In this document: positions 1 through 10,709 of the stretch, piece by piece
Position numbering within the stretch: the stretch's first letter is position 1
Layout: each line of letters starts with the position of its first letter
DNA from: Acanthosepion esculentum
Taxonomy: Eukaryota; Mollusca; Cephalopoda; Sepiida; Sepiidae
Direction of reading: 5' to 3'
DNA: 64,000 bases
Assembly: GCA_964036315.1 (NCBI GenBank)
Contig: OZ038492.1
Span: 41,354,095-41,418,094 of the forward strand
Program-made: the position numbers and the translations under genes
Notes under the pieces: model-generated
Databases searched by the model: none
Seen by the model: the letters and a program-made list of their open reading frames with translations, nothing else
What the model was told of the DNA's origin: nothing

Positions 1-92
1 AAGCGCTCAATATCAGTGATGGAGCTAACATATTTAGTTAGGTTGATGTGAGTTTGTAACCCTGTGTTAAAAACTCACATCCATACAACTAA

Positions 93-139
<47 letters not shown>
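1..139 (+). repeat. H fold-back repeat, copy 1 (cut by window start)
   Basis: The opening bases (GCTCAATATCAG, then a GAGC motif) match the segment near 10548, so this is a second copy of the same family. An imperfect hairpin lies at about 34-95: the arms TTAGTTAGGTTGATGTGAG and its near complement differ at a few positions. A (TA)n tract follows at once. No coding capacity is seen. Confidence 0.5.

Positions 140-167
<28 letters not shown>
94..167. repeat. (TA)n-(GA)n microsatellite
   Basis: About 22 TA units run directly into about 14 GA units. A mirrored (CT)n-(TA)n tract lies at 386-443, so the two could pair. Short frames rich in Ile-Tyr here are microsatellite artefacts. Confidence 0.95.
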
Positions 168-169
<2 letters not shown>

Positions 170-385
170 ACTACACTCGTGTCGGAAAACCTTGGGTTTC
201 TTGATTTGCCAATGATCAAATCAATATCGAAGGAAAAAAAGGTTTTAATAAAAGAAAGAGCTATGAACATGAACGTCTGTCGAAAATAATCGTACAACAT
301 ACAGGTCCAAAGCCCAAAGAAAAAAAATTGATACGTTTAATTTCCCTGACGATCCGCTTAGGTGAAACCTTGGTAGGTTTGTCTG

Positions 386-386
386 G

Positions 387-443
<57 letters not shown>
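386..443. repeat. (CT)n-(TA)n microsatellite
   Basis: A CT run with one TTT interruption passes into a TA run. It is the inverted counterpart of the TA-GA tract at 94-167. Confidence 0.95.
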
Positions 444-444
444 G

Positions 445-1470
445 TAGCCGAGGTACTTGAGAGTACATGACTGCAATTGCATTATCGCACCCTGCTGTGT
501 ACACGCACCCGCATGTCTCGAAATGTCTGCCTGTATCGCCGCTTGCATGCAGCATCCGTTGGTGTACTAAGCTACTCCCCCATCTTTTTTACGGCATATC
601 CTTCTGAAGTGTTTAATTCTTCTTAATAAAGAAATTCCACCGGAAAAAAACCTTCTTGTCTGGTCGTAGCTCGGGGTTAAGTTGTTTCAATGTTTCAGAC
701 ATTCATTCAATTTCCGTAATAAATTCCAAATGATATGGCATTGATCACAAATCTAATAATCAAACAAAAACAGGGATGAAGCGTCAGAGCTTGATTCAAC
801 TGAAAGGGAAAACGCATGAACGCTCCCTCCTTCTCTACACATTTACTGTGAAGCTGGGTTAACATGCGGTACTTATCGAGATTTTTCCCCTTTTAAAGTT
901 TCAGTAATACTTCTCAAACAATCATTGCATCAAAAGTTGTTCGAATGCCAATTTAGAATGGAATCATATGAAGAAACTATTGGCTAAATAGCAAAAGCCA
1001 TTTTTAATCATTTTTAACCTAGTCGTCCACTTAACTGAAATAATCTAAACTAAACATTTACGCAATACATTTTGTGTGTCATATGTAATTTACATGGTAA
1101 ATTTGGAAAGCAGCGGATGAAAAACAGTGATTAATGGACGAAAAACGGGCTTTTGGACAGATTTTCGTGTTTTTTTCCTTATACGCAAGGAAGTGAGCAG
1201 GATTAAAGGCAGGCTATCTTATTTCTTGCATGATTGCAAATATTTTAAGAAAATCGGATAAAAAATTAGGAAGTTATTCAAGTATGTTTTAATTTTAAGT
1301 AGTAGGAAAAACTCGAATTTTCACAGTCTTTTGCAATTTTTTGTGTGAAGAAAGGAAAGGAAAACTATCAAGCACTCTACATAAGCCTCGTAACATGAGA
1401 TATGTTTTGCATTAAGTGCAAAAAGCATCAACTCATCCAGTAAAAAAATTGTTCGTATGTAAATTTGTTG
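445..1470. other. Unassigned A+T-rich sequence
   Basis: No long reading frame, tandem repeat, RNA gene or recognisable transposon motif was seen on either strand. Confidence 0.5.
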
Positions 1471-1682
1471 TTTGTTTATTTGGCAACTGTCGTACCCACC
1501 TTCAGTTTTATCGATTTTTCTGCCAAATCCGGGGGCCTGGAGATTGAAAAGTTGGTCTTGAACTACCGTCGTAAATTTGCAGCAGGTGTGTGAAATTTCA
1601 TCGAAATCGGCCGAGAAATGTTGACGTGAATAAATAGCATAAACTGACACTGACAGATACACGCACACACAGACAACTTGTG

Positions 1683-1700
<18 letters not shown>
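1470..1700 (-). mobile_element. Possible Helitron 5'-end-like repeat
   Basis: The plus strand carries TTTCATCGAAATCGG followed by a run of CACACA, which resembles the Helitron 5' regions at 24600 and 24900 in this window. By that comparison the element lies on the minus strand with its 5' end near the TA tract at 1685. No clean TC terminus or 3' hairpin was found, so only a fragment is claimed. Confidence 0.35.
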
Positions 1701-1720
<20 letters not shown>

Positions 1721-1765
1721 CGAGAGAGATAGAGAGAGAGAGGGAGGGAGAGAGAGGGAGAGATA
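1685..1765. repeat. (TA)n then GA-rich microsatellite
   Basis: About 18 TA units are followed by interrupted GAGA and GGGA units. A 174-residue frame on the minus strand crosses it and is an artefact. Confidence 0.95.
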
Positions 1766-1799
1766 AATATGAGTGTGTGTGTATAATAAATATATATTC

Positions 1800-1934
1800 T
1801 TTTAGGTGAGAAACTGACACTGAGATCAACGCCGAATTGCGACAATCTGATCCATGCGTCGATACTTCATGGCCGGAAGATTGGGTTCAAGCATGTAACA
1901 GACAGTCACCACTCGGTCTTGATCTAAGTGTACA

Positions 1935-1936
<2 letters not shown>
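1800..1936 (+). repeat. H fold-back repeat, copy 2
   Basis: Arms at about 1823-1856 and 1892-1925 are imperfect inverted repeats of about 34 nt (roughly 24 positions pair). The right arm carries AACAGACAGTCACCACTC, close to the arm of the better-formed copy at 10668-10700. It ends against the (TA)n tract at 1937, as the other copies do. Confidence 0.45.
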
Positions 1937-2005
<69 letters not shown>

Positions 2006-2007
2006 GT

Positions 2008-2057
<50 letters not shown>

Positions 2058-2068
2058 ATGTGTGTGTG
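1937..2068. repeat. Compound (TA)n-(TATC)n-(TA)n-(TG)n microsatellite
   Basis: Four simple-repeat blocks occur in succession. The opposite order, (AC)n then (AT)n, appears at 2263-2345 beyond a fold-back core, so the two halves form a large inverted structure. Confidence 0.9.
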
Positions 2069-2250
2069 ATTGATTAAATTATAAACTTTATGCCTGCTTA
2101 TTTTTATCATAATCTTTTCATATTCATGAATATTTTTCCGTATATTAAAATTAAATTCTGGCAGACGGAAAATATACGTGGATATGAAAAGATTATGATA
2201 TATTAACCAGACATAAGGTCAATTTATTCAATCAGACAGACTTAAATGGC
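2069..2250. repeat. Fold-back element between mirrored microsatellites
   Basis: The core contains TATCATAATCTTTTCATAT and later its exact reverse complement, extended to arms of about 37 nt with few mismatches around a loop of about 23 nt. Outside these, TGATTAAATTATAAAC and CAATTTATTCAATCAG are also related by inversion. It resembles a fold-back or MITE-like unit without coding capacity. Confidence 0.6.
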
Positions 2251-2262
2251 AATTTTCTGCCT

Positions 2263-2412
2263 AAACACACACACACGCGCACGCACAGACTTACACACAT
2301 ACATATATATATATACATATATATATACATATATATATATGTATGTACATTGAACTCAAAACTGGAAGAAAAATTATATTTGCTAAGAATATCTGTTCTT
2401 TGTTTTACCTTC

Positions 2413-2470
<58 letters not shown>
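2263..2470. repeat. (AC)n and (AT)n microsatellites
   Basis: AC-rich repeats near 2263-2300 pass into AT repeats with TACAT interruptions. After about 70 bases of unique sequence there is a pure (AT)n run of about 28 units from 2415. Confidence 0.9.
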
Positions 2471-2474
<4 letters not shown>

Positions 2475-2479
2475 AATTA

Positions 2480-3185
2480 ACTGATCTAAAATATGTTTTT
2501 TCGCTACACTGTAATAACCATGTTTCAAAAATGGAAGCTAAAAACTTCGAATTTAATTTTGTAATTAAATTAAAAACATTAGTTCCATTTCATCCTCAAG
2601 CGAATTTTGGAGTAATTTCATTATTAAATTTACTGAGTTTTAAAGGCGCACAAAAATTCATAATTCCCTGTTTCCAAGGATACAGAGAAATCCAGTCATT
2701 CAGACAAGGGGTGGTAGCGTGTTCATTTTTATTAACTTTTGTTGTATCAGTTGTTAGTTAGGTTCGAAAAATTGGTTGAGTTTAGGGATGGGTAGGGATG
2801 CATTTTTCAACGAATTCTGACATCCGTTAAATGCATGTCGTCTGGGTTTTCTTTTTAATTTTATTGTTAACGGCAAAATAATCTCTCGGCATTTTTTCTA
2901 TTTGAATACTTAAAGATTTTGGCGGGGATGTTTAGGTTAGAATACATTTTATTTAACTACAATTTAAAAATATTTTGACTTTTAATTTTTAATAGACTAT
3001 ATTTCTTTTTAAAACAAGTAAATGTACTAGAATTACTTACAGTATATAAAATTATTTTTTCATATAAAATATAAGTATGTATATTACCTGGTCTTATTAT
3101 TTTTGTAACGAGAACATTATCCTCCCCACACCCACGGAGATTACAAAAAAGGTTTCAGTTCTGTTTGCAGTTTTAACTAAATCGA
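2480..3185. other. Unassigned A+T-rich sequence
   Basis: A 76-codon frame at 2531-2761 has no recognisable motif and I do not support it as a gene. No repeat structure was found. Confidence 0.45.
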
Positions 3186-3187
3186 TA

Positions 3188-3245
3188 GACATTTGAAGAA
3201 GGCCGGAGGGTACAACAAAGATGAGGACATTAGTAAATTAATGTA
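3188..3245 (+). repeat. Hairpin-motif repeat (TGAAGAAGGCC family), deleted copy
   Basis: TTTGAAGAAGGCCGGAGGGTAC is followed directly by AACAAAGATGAGGACATTAG. The same two blocks, separated by about 30 more bases, occur at 43895-44010 (inverted), so this copy has lost the middle. Confidence 0.55.
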
Positions 3246-3383
3246 ACTAATACGTTCCGTGGGATTTGTTTCTATTTTGGTATTTAGTTCTTCAGACTCT
3301 ATATTAAATTAATATGTTCATCGAAAATCTTGTCATTTGCTGAATTTGTACTTATTCTTTTTCGGATTGATAAAGGTATATGC

Positions 3384-4440
3384 TTAATTATAGATGGGGG
3401 TGATTTGATTTAGGGTGTATATATAAAGGATTTGTATTGGGTTTTTTATAAGATGTGTATGTATTTTCTTTAAATCTAATATTATATCAAGGAAGTTAAC
3501 TTTGTTTAATTTAGTGCTAACCCTAATTTTTAAGTTTATGCTTTTAAATTCTTTATATAATATCTTTCTAATTTTATCTATTTTAAAGTTAGTAGAGTTT
3601 CCAATAACCATAAGTCCATCATCTCTGTATAAACCAATGTCAGTTATATTAATATCACGGTCTGCTGTAAGATTGTATAATATAAAAAGACCTATGACTT
3701 CAGAAGACTCAGCTGAATCTAGTGATCCCATTGTGATGTCAAAGTGGTCATATGAATTTTTTATCCATTGCTCAGATTTATGTATCAGTCACGATTTTTT
3801 CGCATTTATAATAATGTTCTTTTCTTCTTCTGTAATATCCGTGTACTGGGTAGCAAATTCCAACGCATTCATGAACAGTTCTTTAGATATTGATTGATAA
3901 TAATTTTCAATATCAAACTGCATTAGTGTACAGTTGTTTTCTTTTATATAAGTGAATCAGTTTGTCACGTCTTTGGTATAAATCCAAAGTTTCAGATTGT
4001 TTTTTCTTTAATTTGTTGATTTACCCTTTCAAGGATCATTTTACTAATTTTTCCGATATCAGGTCTTGTAGGGGTTATTATCCTTGTAGTCGGATTAGCC
4101 TAGAAATCTGGTTTGTGGTCCTTTAAGCTTATATAGCACTCTCTGTCATATAGTTGAACTACTCTATCAGTGATCTTCACTTTATCAGTGATTTTTTTTA
4201 CTGCTAGTATTAATATTCTAGTAGTTCTTATGTAAATCCTCATTTATTAGTTCGTTGTAGTCTTTTGTCGTTATTCTATAGAAGTTTCCAGGTTTGTCGG
4301 ATTTTACTAAAATTTTATCCGTTGTGTTAATGTCTTTTACTATTTTATCCAGGCATTTCTGGAAGTAGCATTTCTTTTCACGGAAATTTATGTTATTTAT
4401 TATTTCCAAAAGGTCATTTTCGAAACCAGACAAACAATGA
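3384..4440 (-). pseudogene. Decayed reverse transcriptase of a GIY-YIG/Penelope-like element
   Basis: Read on the minus strand, the segments in order are an N-terminal stretch (from 4433), the RT-type motif LKDHKPDF near 4110, a following IITPTRPDIGKISKMIL segment, an ALEFATQYTDI segment, then FDITMGSLDSAESSEVIGL and LYRDDGL. LYRDDGL is the catalytic-loop equivalent, with two aspartates. The last open stretch covers 3384-3731. Stops and frameshifts separate the pieces, so it is not functional. This RT type is known from animal retroelements that also encode a GIY-YIG nuclease; I assign it as Penelope-like only tentatively. A GIY-YIG remnant lies at 5215-5750 on the other strand, so the two parts are not in their expected order. 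Confidence 0.7.
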
Positions 4441-4625
4441 ATAGCTATCAGAGTGGAACTTCTTTCTTACACACAAAAGGGATAATAAGGGTTCATGCTT
4501 GTGTGCGTGGCACTGAGGAACCCAGTTGTAAAGGTTCGGACTGATTCGACCAAGGAATGCAGCTTGGCAGAATACACATACCATACAAATATCGAGAGAA
4601 CAGCGAGGGGCTAGCGTATGTGGCA
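4440..4625 (-). pseudogene. LINE-J RT C-terminal fragment
   Basis: The minus strand gives, across more than one frame, a YLYGMC-type segment, an LVP-like LGSSVPRT, and VRKKFHSDSYS. These match the order seen in better copies here (YRYFH-x-CSD, LVP, VRxKxxSDSF). It is too decayed to be functional. Confidence 0.45.
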
Positions 4626-4629
4626 AAAA

Positions 4630-4710
4630 CGGAAGCAGTTTCTGATGAGTTTCGAACTGGGCTCGCCGATTCCATTTTCGATGTTCGTTAACAACTGCTT
4701 AATGTTTATG
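4630..4710 (-). repeat. tRNA-like SINE head fragment
   Basis: On the minus strand AGCAGTTGTTAACGAAC resembles a pol III A box, and CCAGTTCGAAACTC, about 30 bases later, resembles a B box. No cloverleaf with paired acceptor ends could be drawn, so this is a SINE-type relic, not a tRNA gene. Confidence 0.35.
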
Positions 4711-4961
4711 TGCAAACACGTAAAACTGAGAAAATAAATGACGTCACGTTGCTTGTATATTAGGTCTTTATGATTTATTGCAGTTTTGCAATAACATATA
4801 ATTCTGTCCACTGGGTGACGTCATTCGGCTTTCAAGTGAAAGACACAATTAACAAGCGACATTGTGCATTCGGCCCTCACACTGAATTATAAGTATACAA
4901 GATCTTATATACACATTTATTTATGTTTTTATTCTGTCTACATTTCTCTGAGGCTCTGTAG

Positions 4962-5042
<81 letters not shown>
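4962..5042. repeat. (AT)n microsatellite
   Basis: About 40 uninterrupted AT units. Confidence 0.97.
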
Positions 5043-5044
<2 letters not shown>

Positions 5045-5160
5045 TCAGATTGAGTATATCTGTAGAAGAATAAATAAGAATGAATAAAAAGAGACAAGAC
5101 GAAAAACTATACTTAGCCGACGCGTTTCGTTCTCTGGGTGACTTCATCATTGCCTTGATA
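5040..5160 (-). repeat. Terminal module with GAAACGCGTCGGC motif, copy 1
   Basis: Next to the (AT)n tract the plus strand reads TCTCAGATTGAGT, then GCCGACGCGTTTCG about 75 bases later. A segment with the same two landmarks at nearly the same spacing follows the (AT)n tract at 9360. On the minus strand the landmark reads TGATGAAGTCACCC, a short spacer, then GAAACGCGTC. It lies immediately before the GIY-YIG remnant and is probably an end of that element. Confidence 0.5.
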
Positions 5161-5214
5161 AAGTCCCTCGGAGGATTAATTAATTAAATCCCACAACACT
5201 AAAATATTAAAATT

Positions 5215-5750
5215 ATATAACAAGAGTAACGGGTATACTAAGGCTGATCCTACTGAGTCCCCTACAAATAACCTGTGTAGTTGTATATATCCCAAACAGT
5301 ACCCGTTATCCAACAGGTGTTTAACAAAATCCATAGTGTACGGGTGTACTATTACCTCCGTTGAAAATCCTAGGACTTCGAAACGCTTTTACGCCAGTAA
5401 CACAATGAATGATTTCAAAAAGCGCTTTTATAACCATATCTCATCTTTTAATAACGCAAATAAACGAATGATGACTTTACTTTCTAAGTATTTTGAGAAT
5501 TAAAAGACAAAGATAAAACACCCAAAGTTAAATGGAAAATGCTAAAAAAAAGCTTGCATCTCGAGGTTGTTAAACGAACCGTGTTTTCACCGCCTGTCGG
5601 AAAAAATACAAATAATTAAATACTCGAACAAGGACAATCTATTGAATCGGAAATATGAAACGGCAATAAATTGTAAACATAAAAAAATTAACCCTACAAT
5701 CTGGCTAAAGAAATTTCTAATCTACGAATGCATCCTCTTATGTTTATAAA
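5215..5750 (+). pseudogene. GIY-YIG endonuclease remnant of a retroelement
   Basis: One frame stays open from about 5260 to a stop at 5501. It shows a cysteine-containing segment (LCSCIYPKQYPLSNRCLTK), IVYGCTITS at the expected GIY-strand position, then FYASNTMNDFKKRFYNH. In intact relatives the last segment starts with a YIG-type motif, here reduced to YAS, which would disable the nuclease. After frameshifts a C-terminal piece (LSEKIQIIKYSNKDNLLN) continues to about 5750. The family assignment comes from motif order. Its neighbour is the decayed RT at 3384-4440 on the opposite strand. Confidence 0.65.
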
Positions 5751-5759
5751 CAGCACCGT

Positions 5760-6939
5760 AACCACTTGATATAACTTAGTTGTACTTGTTATACATAATT
5801 CACTTTAATTGTACTTGTAAATGTAACACTAGACCTAAGATATTCTAATTTATTCTTACATCTGTAAATTAACTATGATATGGTAATCTTAATTTCAGTG
5901 AGGTTACTGTTATTATTAGGTTTAAACGGGGTTACTTAACCACTTAAATAATACTTTATTATTAATATTAATAAATTAATAAAATAATATAGCAATTTAA
6001 AAATTTTAAATGTTCGTTCACATTCGTAAAAAAAAATACTCAAAAAACTAGCAGACTCACTTAGCAGTGTTGATGGCCCAAGGGTAAAAACTCTGATTAA
6101 TACCGAATTGGTCGCGTTTCGATCCAAGCTCATCTACATCTCCGATACTTCTTTTAACTGTTCTATATACAATAACATCAATTCCATTTTCCACCTTAGT
6201 TTATTGAAATTTGAAGGTTAATACTAATGTTAATCTTATTTTACCTTTATTTCTATCTTGATTTCACCACCTATTTATCTCTTTAAAAATTTAATTTGTA
6301 TATTTTTGGAATTATTTTTCTCTTTAATAACGCTCTATGCAAAAAAATAATATGAAAGTTAAAAACGTATGTAGTATTCTAATTCATATTGTAAAGTTAA
6401 GAATAATAAATATGACAATGTAAAAATTTTAAATCAGTTTAGTATTCTAATCTATATTAGAAAGTCCGTTTCATAAAATACTGTACTATTCTTGTACATT
6501 CCATGAAAAATTGTCACCGAGCACAGAATCTTTTCGTTTTAGGAACATTAACCTAACCAAGGTCGGAAACCGTTAAAGTTCAAATTCTACGATTCGACGG
6601 AATTCCATTGGCTGGATTTATCCCTTCTTAGTTTATATCACCTCTCCCATCCCTCCATCTCGCCTTTTGACCATTTCCCTCTAATTTCTCTCTTCTCTCT
6701 CGCTGTTACTAATAATTTAACTTCCTTTCTTTCTCCACATGTAAATTCTTTTTTAACCTTTAAGGGAAACTTTCCAATGACGGAAGTAGAAGCTATGCTT
6801 CGATAACTGCATTTCTGAATAAAATATTTTAGTAGCATCGTGATTCCCCACTTGATGAAACGTTAAAAAAGATTTTTTTAACGTTAAAACAAGATGTACA
6901 GTTTCGTAGTGGGCATGTGTATGTTTTAATGTAACACTG

Positions 6940-6940
<1 letters not shown>
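5760..6940. other. Unassigned A+T-rich sequence
   Basis: Short frames only, none with a recognised motif. No repeat family shared with the rest of the window was found. Confidence 0.45.

Positions 6941-6942
<2 letters not shown>

Positions 6943-7005
<63 letters not shown>
6943..7005. repeat. (AT)n microsatellite
   Basis: About 31 AT units. Confidence 0.97.
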
Positions 7006-7008
<3 letters not shown>

Positions 7009-7078
7009 TTTCGTTCATTTATGTCTGTTAGGGTGGCTAGCCAATTCCTGTTACAGACGCCTGCTCAAACAAATTTGT

Positions 7079-7333
7079 TCACTCCCACATAACCCACCGG
7101 TTAGACTTATAGATATGCAACATATATTCCGGAGAGAAATATTGTCTTACACGGCACTGTCGACCTACTTTCTTAGCAGCTGAACTAGCAATGAATTCAG
7201 TATAGTGTTTCCACTTCATGCTAGCTGAGAACGTTAACCCGATGAGACGCAACGAGTCACTTTTCCTGGAGAATGAGCGGGTCGTAGCTGGCATGATTAC
7301 CTCTATGAACAAGCCTCGACGCGCACTGAACAC
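7079..7333 (-). pseudogene. LINE-J RT fragment
   Basis: An 84-codon open stretch reads RLIGLTFSASMKWKHYTEFI, then SSAAKKVGRQCRVRQYF and LHIYKSNR. It aligns by eye with the segment LLGLTLSTDLRWNNYI...TARNVGS of the copy at 26368. It is the C-terminal part of a jockey/CR1-like RT and is truncated at both ends. Confidence 0.6.
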
Positions 7334-7429
7334 TTCCTTCTAACCAGTTTCACTCACCACAAGGCTTGGGAGAACACCTAGTAAGATTTTAATGGGATAG
7401 TCCTACGATGCCAGGGAGTGAGATCGTCT

Positions 7430-7545
7430 CCTAGATTCGCTATTCTTACATCTTTGGAAAATCAACCATAGTTAGATTCGAACCCGGGTGTCATAGTTGG
7501 AAATCTAACGTTTCAAACACTTGGTGACTTTATATATATTTTCTG
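7430..7545 (-). repeat. tRNA-like SINE fragment
   Basis: The minus strand carries CACCAAGTGTTTGAAACG (A-box-like) and CCCGGGTTCGAATCTAA (good B box). The ends do not pair, so it is not a functional tRNA. The A-to-B spacing resembles the SINE at 19670. Confidence 0.45.
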
Positions 7546-7983
7546 TTCGAAATACATTTTTATATATGAATGATTTTTACAAAAGTAAATTTGTACATGT
7601 ATGTAACGTAAATGTTTTTGAATCAAAAGTAATATTTTAAATTAAATTATAATTTTGAAAATGATAAGTAAAAACATAAATGTGGGTATTTTTTAAAAGT
7701 AATTTTAAAAAAAGATGCTAAAGTTTTCGGTAATTGCTTCAAGAATTTGTGCGCATGCTCTGACTAAAGTTGTCTACAGAAAAAGACCGCCTTATTGTGA
7801 ACTGAGACATTTTGACAAAGTTTGATGAATAATTTTTTAAATAAGAAAAATGGGTAAATAAATGTTTTTATGTCAGTGTTTTTATGTCAGTATTCTAGGC
7901 AAATATCATTGGGAACTGTTATAAGAAGTTACCGCTCTGAGAGTTTTAATGTTAGTTTTTTTATCCTTAATCGGTGTATATGT

Positions 7984-8051
7984 TTTCTTCTTCTTCTTCT
8001 TCTTCTTCTTCTTCTTCTTCTTCTTCTTCTTCTTCTTCTTCTTCTTCTTCT
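7984..8051. repeat. (CTT)n microsatellite, tail of a LINE-G copy
   Basis: About 22 CTT units directly abut the 3' end of a minus-strand LINE-G fragment. They are read as its (GAA)n tail. Poly-Leu and poly-Phe frames here are artefacts. Confidence 0.9.
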
Positions 8052-8700
8052 ATGTACTGTGTCCGTTCAGGATGTGCGCGATAATGGCACTCCACAACAT
8101 CCTACCCAGTTCAGCTCTTAGTAAATTTTATCTTTTTATCACCCATTCCACACCTGGTCCTGCTATCTATTTACGTAAGTCCATCAGGTATGTGACCCAC
8201 AGGTCCACTCCGTCCCTTTTACCCTCGATAAGACCTGTGAATGCCTAAATATTCCATCTTCCGCATTATATCTTCTACTCATGTGTTATATCTTTCTGGT
8301 TCTGAGGATAATTATGTATTTTTTTTTCAATTTTCCATAGGACTTCTTCGTGACTTCCATTCTCTGTCCATGTTATTTTTTGCATCCTTTTTCAGGACCA
8401 CGTCTCCGCTGAGCCTATTGTTATATTCATCTGTGAGGAAATTGTCCAGCATTCCCTGCCAAAACTGACGTTAAAAAAGAATTTAACTTGTTTATTCTAA
8501 CGAAATGTTCCTGTTTCTTAATACGTTGCTTAATTTTTGGAAGACTACTTTAAAACTGTTGTACTTGCTCGATTTGGGCATCGACAATTCATAGTTTGCA
8601 TCTTGGGATTTAGCTTTTGCTGACAACACTACATGCTGTCTTCTTACAATTGATGGCGCGGACTGCTGGAGTACTACGATCTTAAAAATCTTAACTATTT
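8048..8700 (-). pseudogene. LINE-G RT fragment with 3' end
   Basis: The minus strand runs from an RT C-terminal core (FQKLSNVLRNRNISLE, near 8510) to a 3' end at about 8050, where the conserved GGACACAGTACATA block is met and the GAA-repeat tail begins. Multiple stops break the frame. In the family this region follows the RT active site. Confidence 0.6.
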
Positions 8701-8890
8701 TTATATGGCTATACAAATGTTTTTTTAAGTGGCTACAGAAAACAATTATCTGTGTACAATACAACAGATTTTAAAATAACACGATTTTCAGGATGGTTAT
8801 TCATTTTAAATACGCGTGTACATTTATGGGTCATAAGCGATATAAAGTCAACATATACATGTAATACACATATACACGCATATGACGAAC

Positions 8891-8985
8891 ATTTATTATT
8901 ATTATTATTACTATCATTATTATTATTATTATTGATGATGCTATGTCTCTTCAGAACATAGCCGATCATTGTTCTCTATGGACTC
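8891..8985 (-). pseudogene. LINE-G 3' end with (AAT)n tail
   Basis: The minus strand encodes MIGYVLKRHS before the tail, equivalent to MIAYVLKGHD of the copy at 29787. A run of about 14 ATT triplets (8891-8935) follows as its tail. Only the last 15 or so codons remain. Confidence 0.6.
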
Positions 8986-9304
8986 TGTGAATTGTCTTTG
9001 GAAATATATAGGCTTCGCGTTGTCTTTTTCGCCCTTCTCCGAAAAGAGTTGCCATTCTCTCAGATGTGTCGACATTATCCCAGACTGGCTGAGACCAAAA
9101 GCTGTAGACTTCTAGATTTCTGTTTTATCCAAAGCTGGGTGATAGGCATGTATGCATTTTTACTTCATTCTTATTAATGAACGTTCAACCTAATGATGAA
9201 CAAAAGTATTGTATCATGAATAACCATTCATCACCTCTTCTCTAATAAATCCCATTGGTCGGATATTCTCTAGTGAAAAAAAGTGTCTGATTAGAGATTA
9301 CTGA

Positions 9305-9305
<1 letters not shown>

Positions 9306-9362
<57 letters not shown>
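9306..9362. repeat. (AT)n microsatellite
   Basis: About 28 AT units. Confidence 0.97.
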
Positions 9363-9367
<5 letters not shown>

Positions 9368-9480
9368 CTCAGAGTTAAACTGTAGATAAGACAATCTTTA
9401 TAAATATAAATAACAATAGGAAAACTCTATTAATTGCTGACGCGTTTCCTTCGATGTGGACTTTCTCAAAGCAAAAAACG
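9360..9480 (-). repeat. Terminal module with GAAACGCGTCAGC motif, copy 2
   Basis: TCTCAGAGTTAAACTGTAGA after the (AT)n tract and GCTGACGCGTTTCC about 73 bases later match copy 1 at 5040 in order and spacing. On the minus strand it reads TTGAGAAAGTCC, a spacer, GGAAACGCGTCAGC. No coding part was found beside it. Confidence 0.5.
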
Positions 9481-9489
9481 AAATGAATT

Positions 9490-10320
9490 TAATTAAACAA
9501 GGAAATTAATAAAAACAAAAGACAGAGTGTTCTTAGCAACTGGAATGTAGGAAATGCTATTTTCATATTGTTAACTGAAAATAACGTCAGTTAATGTCAC
9601 GTGTGGAGAATATTATCTTTATATCTGTGTTGGCGGATTCAACTATTTTCTTTTGGTTTTACGATATTGTTGTGTACGTTTGTTTGTGAGAGCAGTAATT
9701 TTGTTAAGAAAATATATATATACAAGTATATGTGTGAAAATAGAGAGAAAAATAGGAAAGAACACGTTAGGTAAATAATCCGAAGTTCTTTAGTATTTTT
9801 GTTTAAAAAAACAGTGCTCAATACAAAAGTAGAGCCTAAAAAATATTTAGACACATAACAATGTAGCAATAACGCATAACGCCAGTAACTCGCTGTCGCT
9901 GAAACAGTCTAGACCATATGTGTATAATGAATGTCATCATTTGCTTTAATTTAGACACCCCATCTTGACCTCTTTCCGAAAGTAACTGATATGTTGATAC
10001 AAATTGTTAACCCTTACTCCCCTTATTTAAATTATTGCTTCAGCTGTTTCCATAGTAATTAATTTTATGAATGAATATGCTTATAAAGATGCGTAAATTT
10101 CAAGATTAGTTATTCCAAAAATTTCGCTTGTAGATGAAACAGAGCTTGATACTTACATTCAATTTAATTTTAATAATTATATTGAAGTTTCTGGCTCTTG
10201 TTTGTGAAACATGAGAACTTTTATGTAGCGAAGGAATCATATTTTTTTTAAATAATTATATATATAAGTATATATGTTAAGGGTATTTTATATATCTAGA
10301 ACAATTTATGAAAAAGATGT
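9490..10320. other. Unassigned A+T-rich sequence
   Basis: Nothing recognisable on either strand. Confidence 0.45.
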
Positions 10321-10376
10321 ATGACAAACTGGAAAAAGAACTACATAGGAGTAAGCTGTGTCTCTCGCTCTCCACA

Positions 10377-10432
10377 TCTCTCTCTATCCTTCCTTAAAAC
10401 TATATTTCTTCTCTCTCTATCCTTCCTAAAAC

Positions 10433-10506
<74 letters not shown>

Positions 10507-10520
10507 GAAATATAGTTTTA
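10377..10520. repeat. Direct and inverted repeats around (CA)n-(TA)n
   Basis: CTCTCTATCCTTCC plus TAAAACTATA occurs twice in tandem (from about 10379 and 10413). After a (CA)n-(TA)n tract (10435-10502), GAAGAAATATAGTTTTA is the inverted form of TAAAACTATATTTCTTC. The unit therefore folds back across the microsatellite. Confidence 0.75.
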
Positions 10521-10539
10521 AGATATGCTGGTATATTTA

Positions 10540-10709
10540 TGGATAAAGTGCTCAATATCAGAGATAGAGCGTATGTAAATATAAAATGGACATTGAAGTC
10601 AACACTCAGAGGCGACAGGCTGTTTCACGTTAAATGTACTCGTCAGACCTGACTATTGCGTTTAGCATGAAACAGACTGTCACCTCTGAGTGATGACTTC
10701 GATTTTCAC

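Noticed and set aside
1321..1845. 174-residue minus-strand frame
   Set aside because: Crosses a (TA)n-(GA)n tract and a Helitron-like repeat; no domain.
7870..8250. Poly-Leu/poly-Phe frames that look like membrane segments
   Set aside because: Product of the (CTT)n tract.
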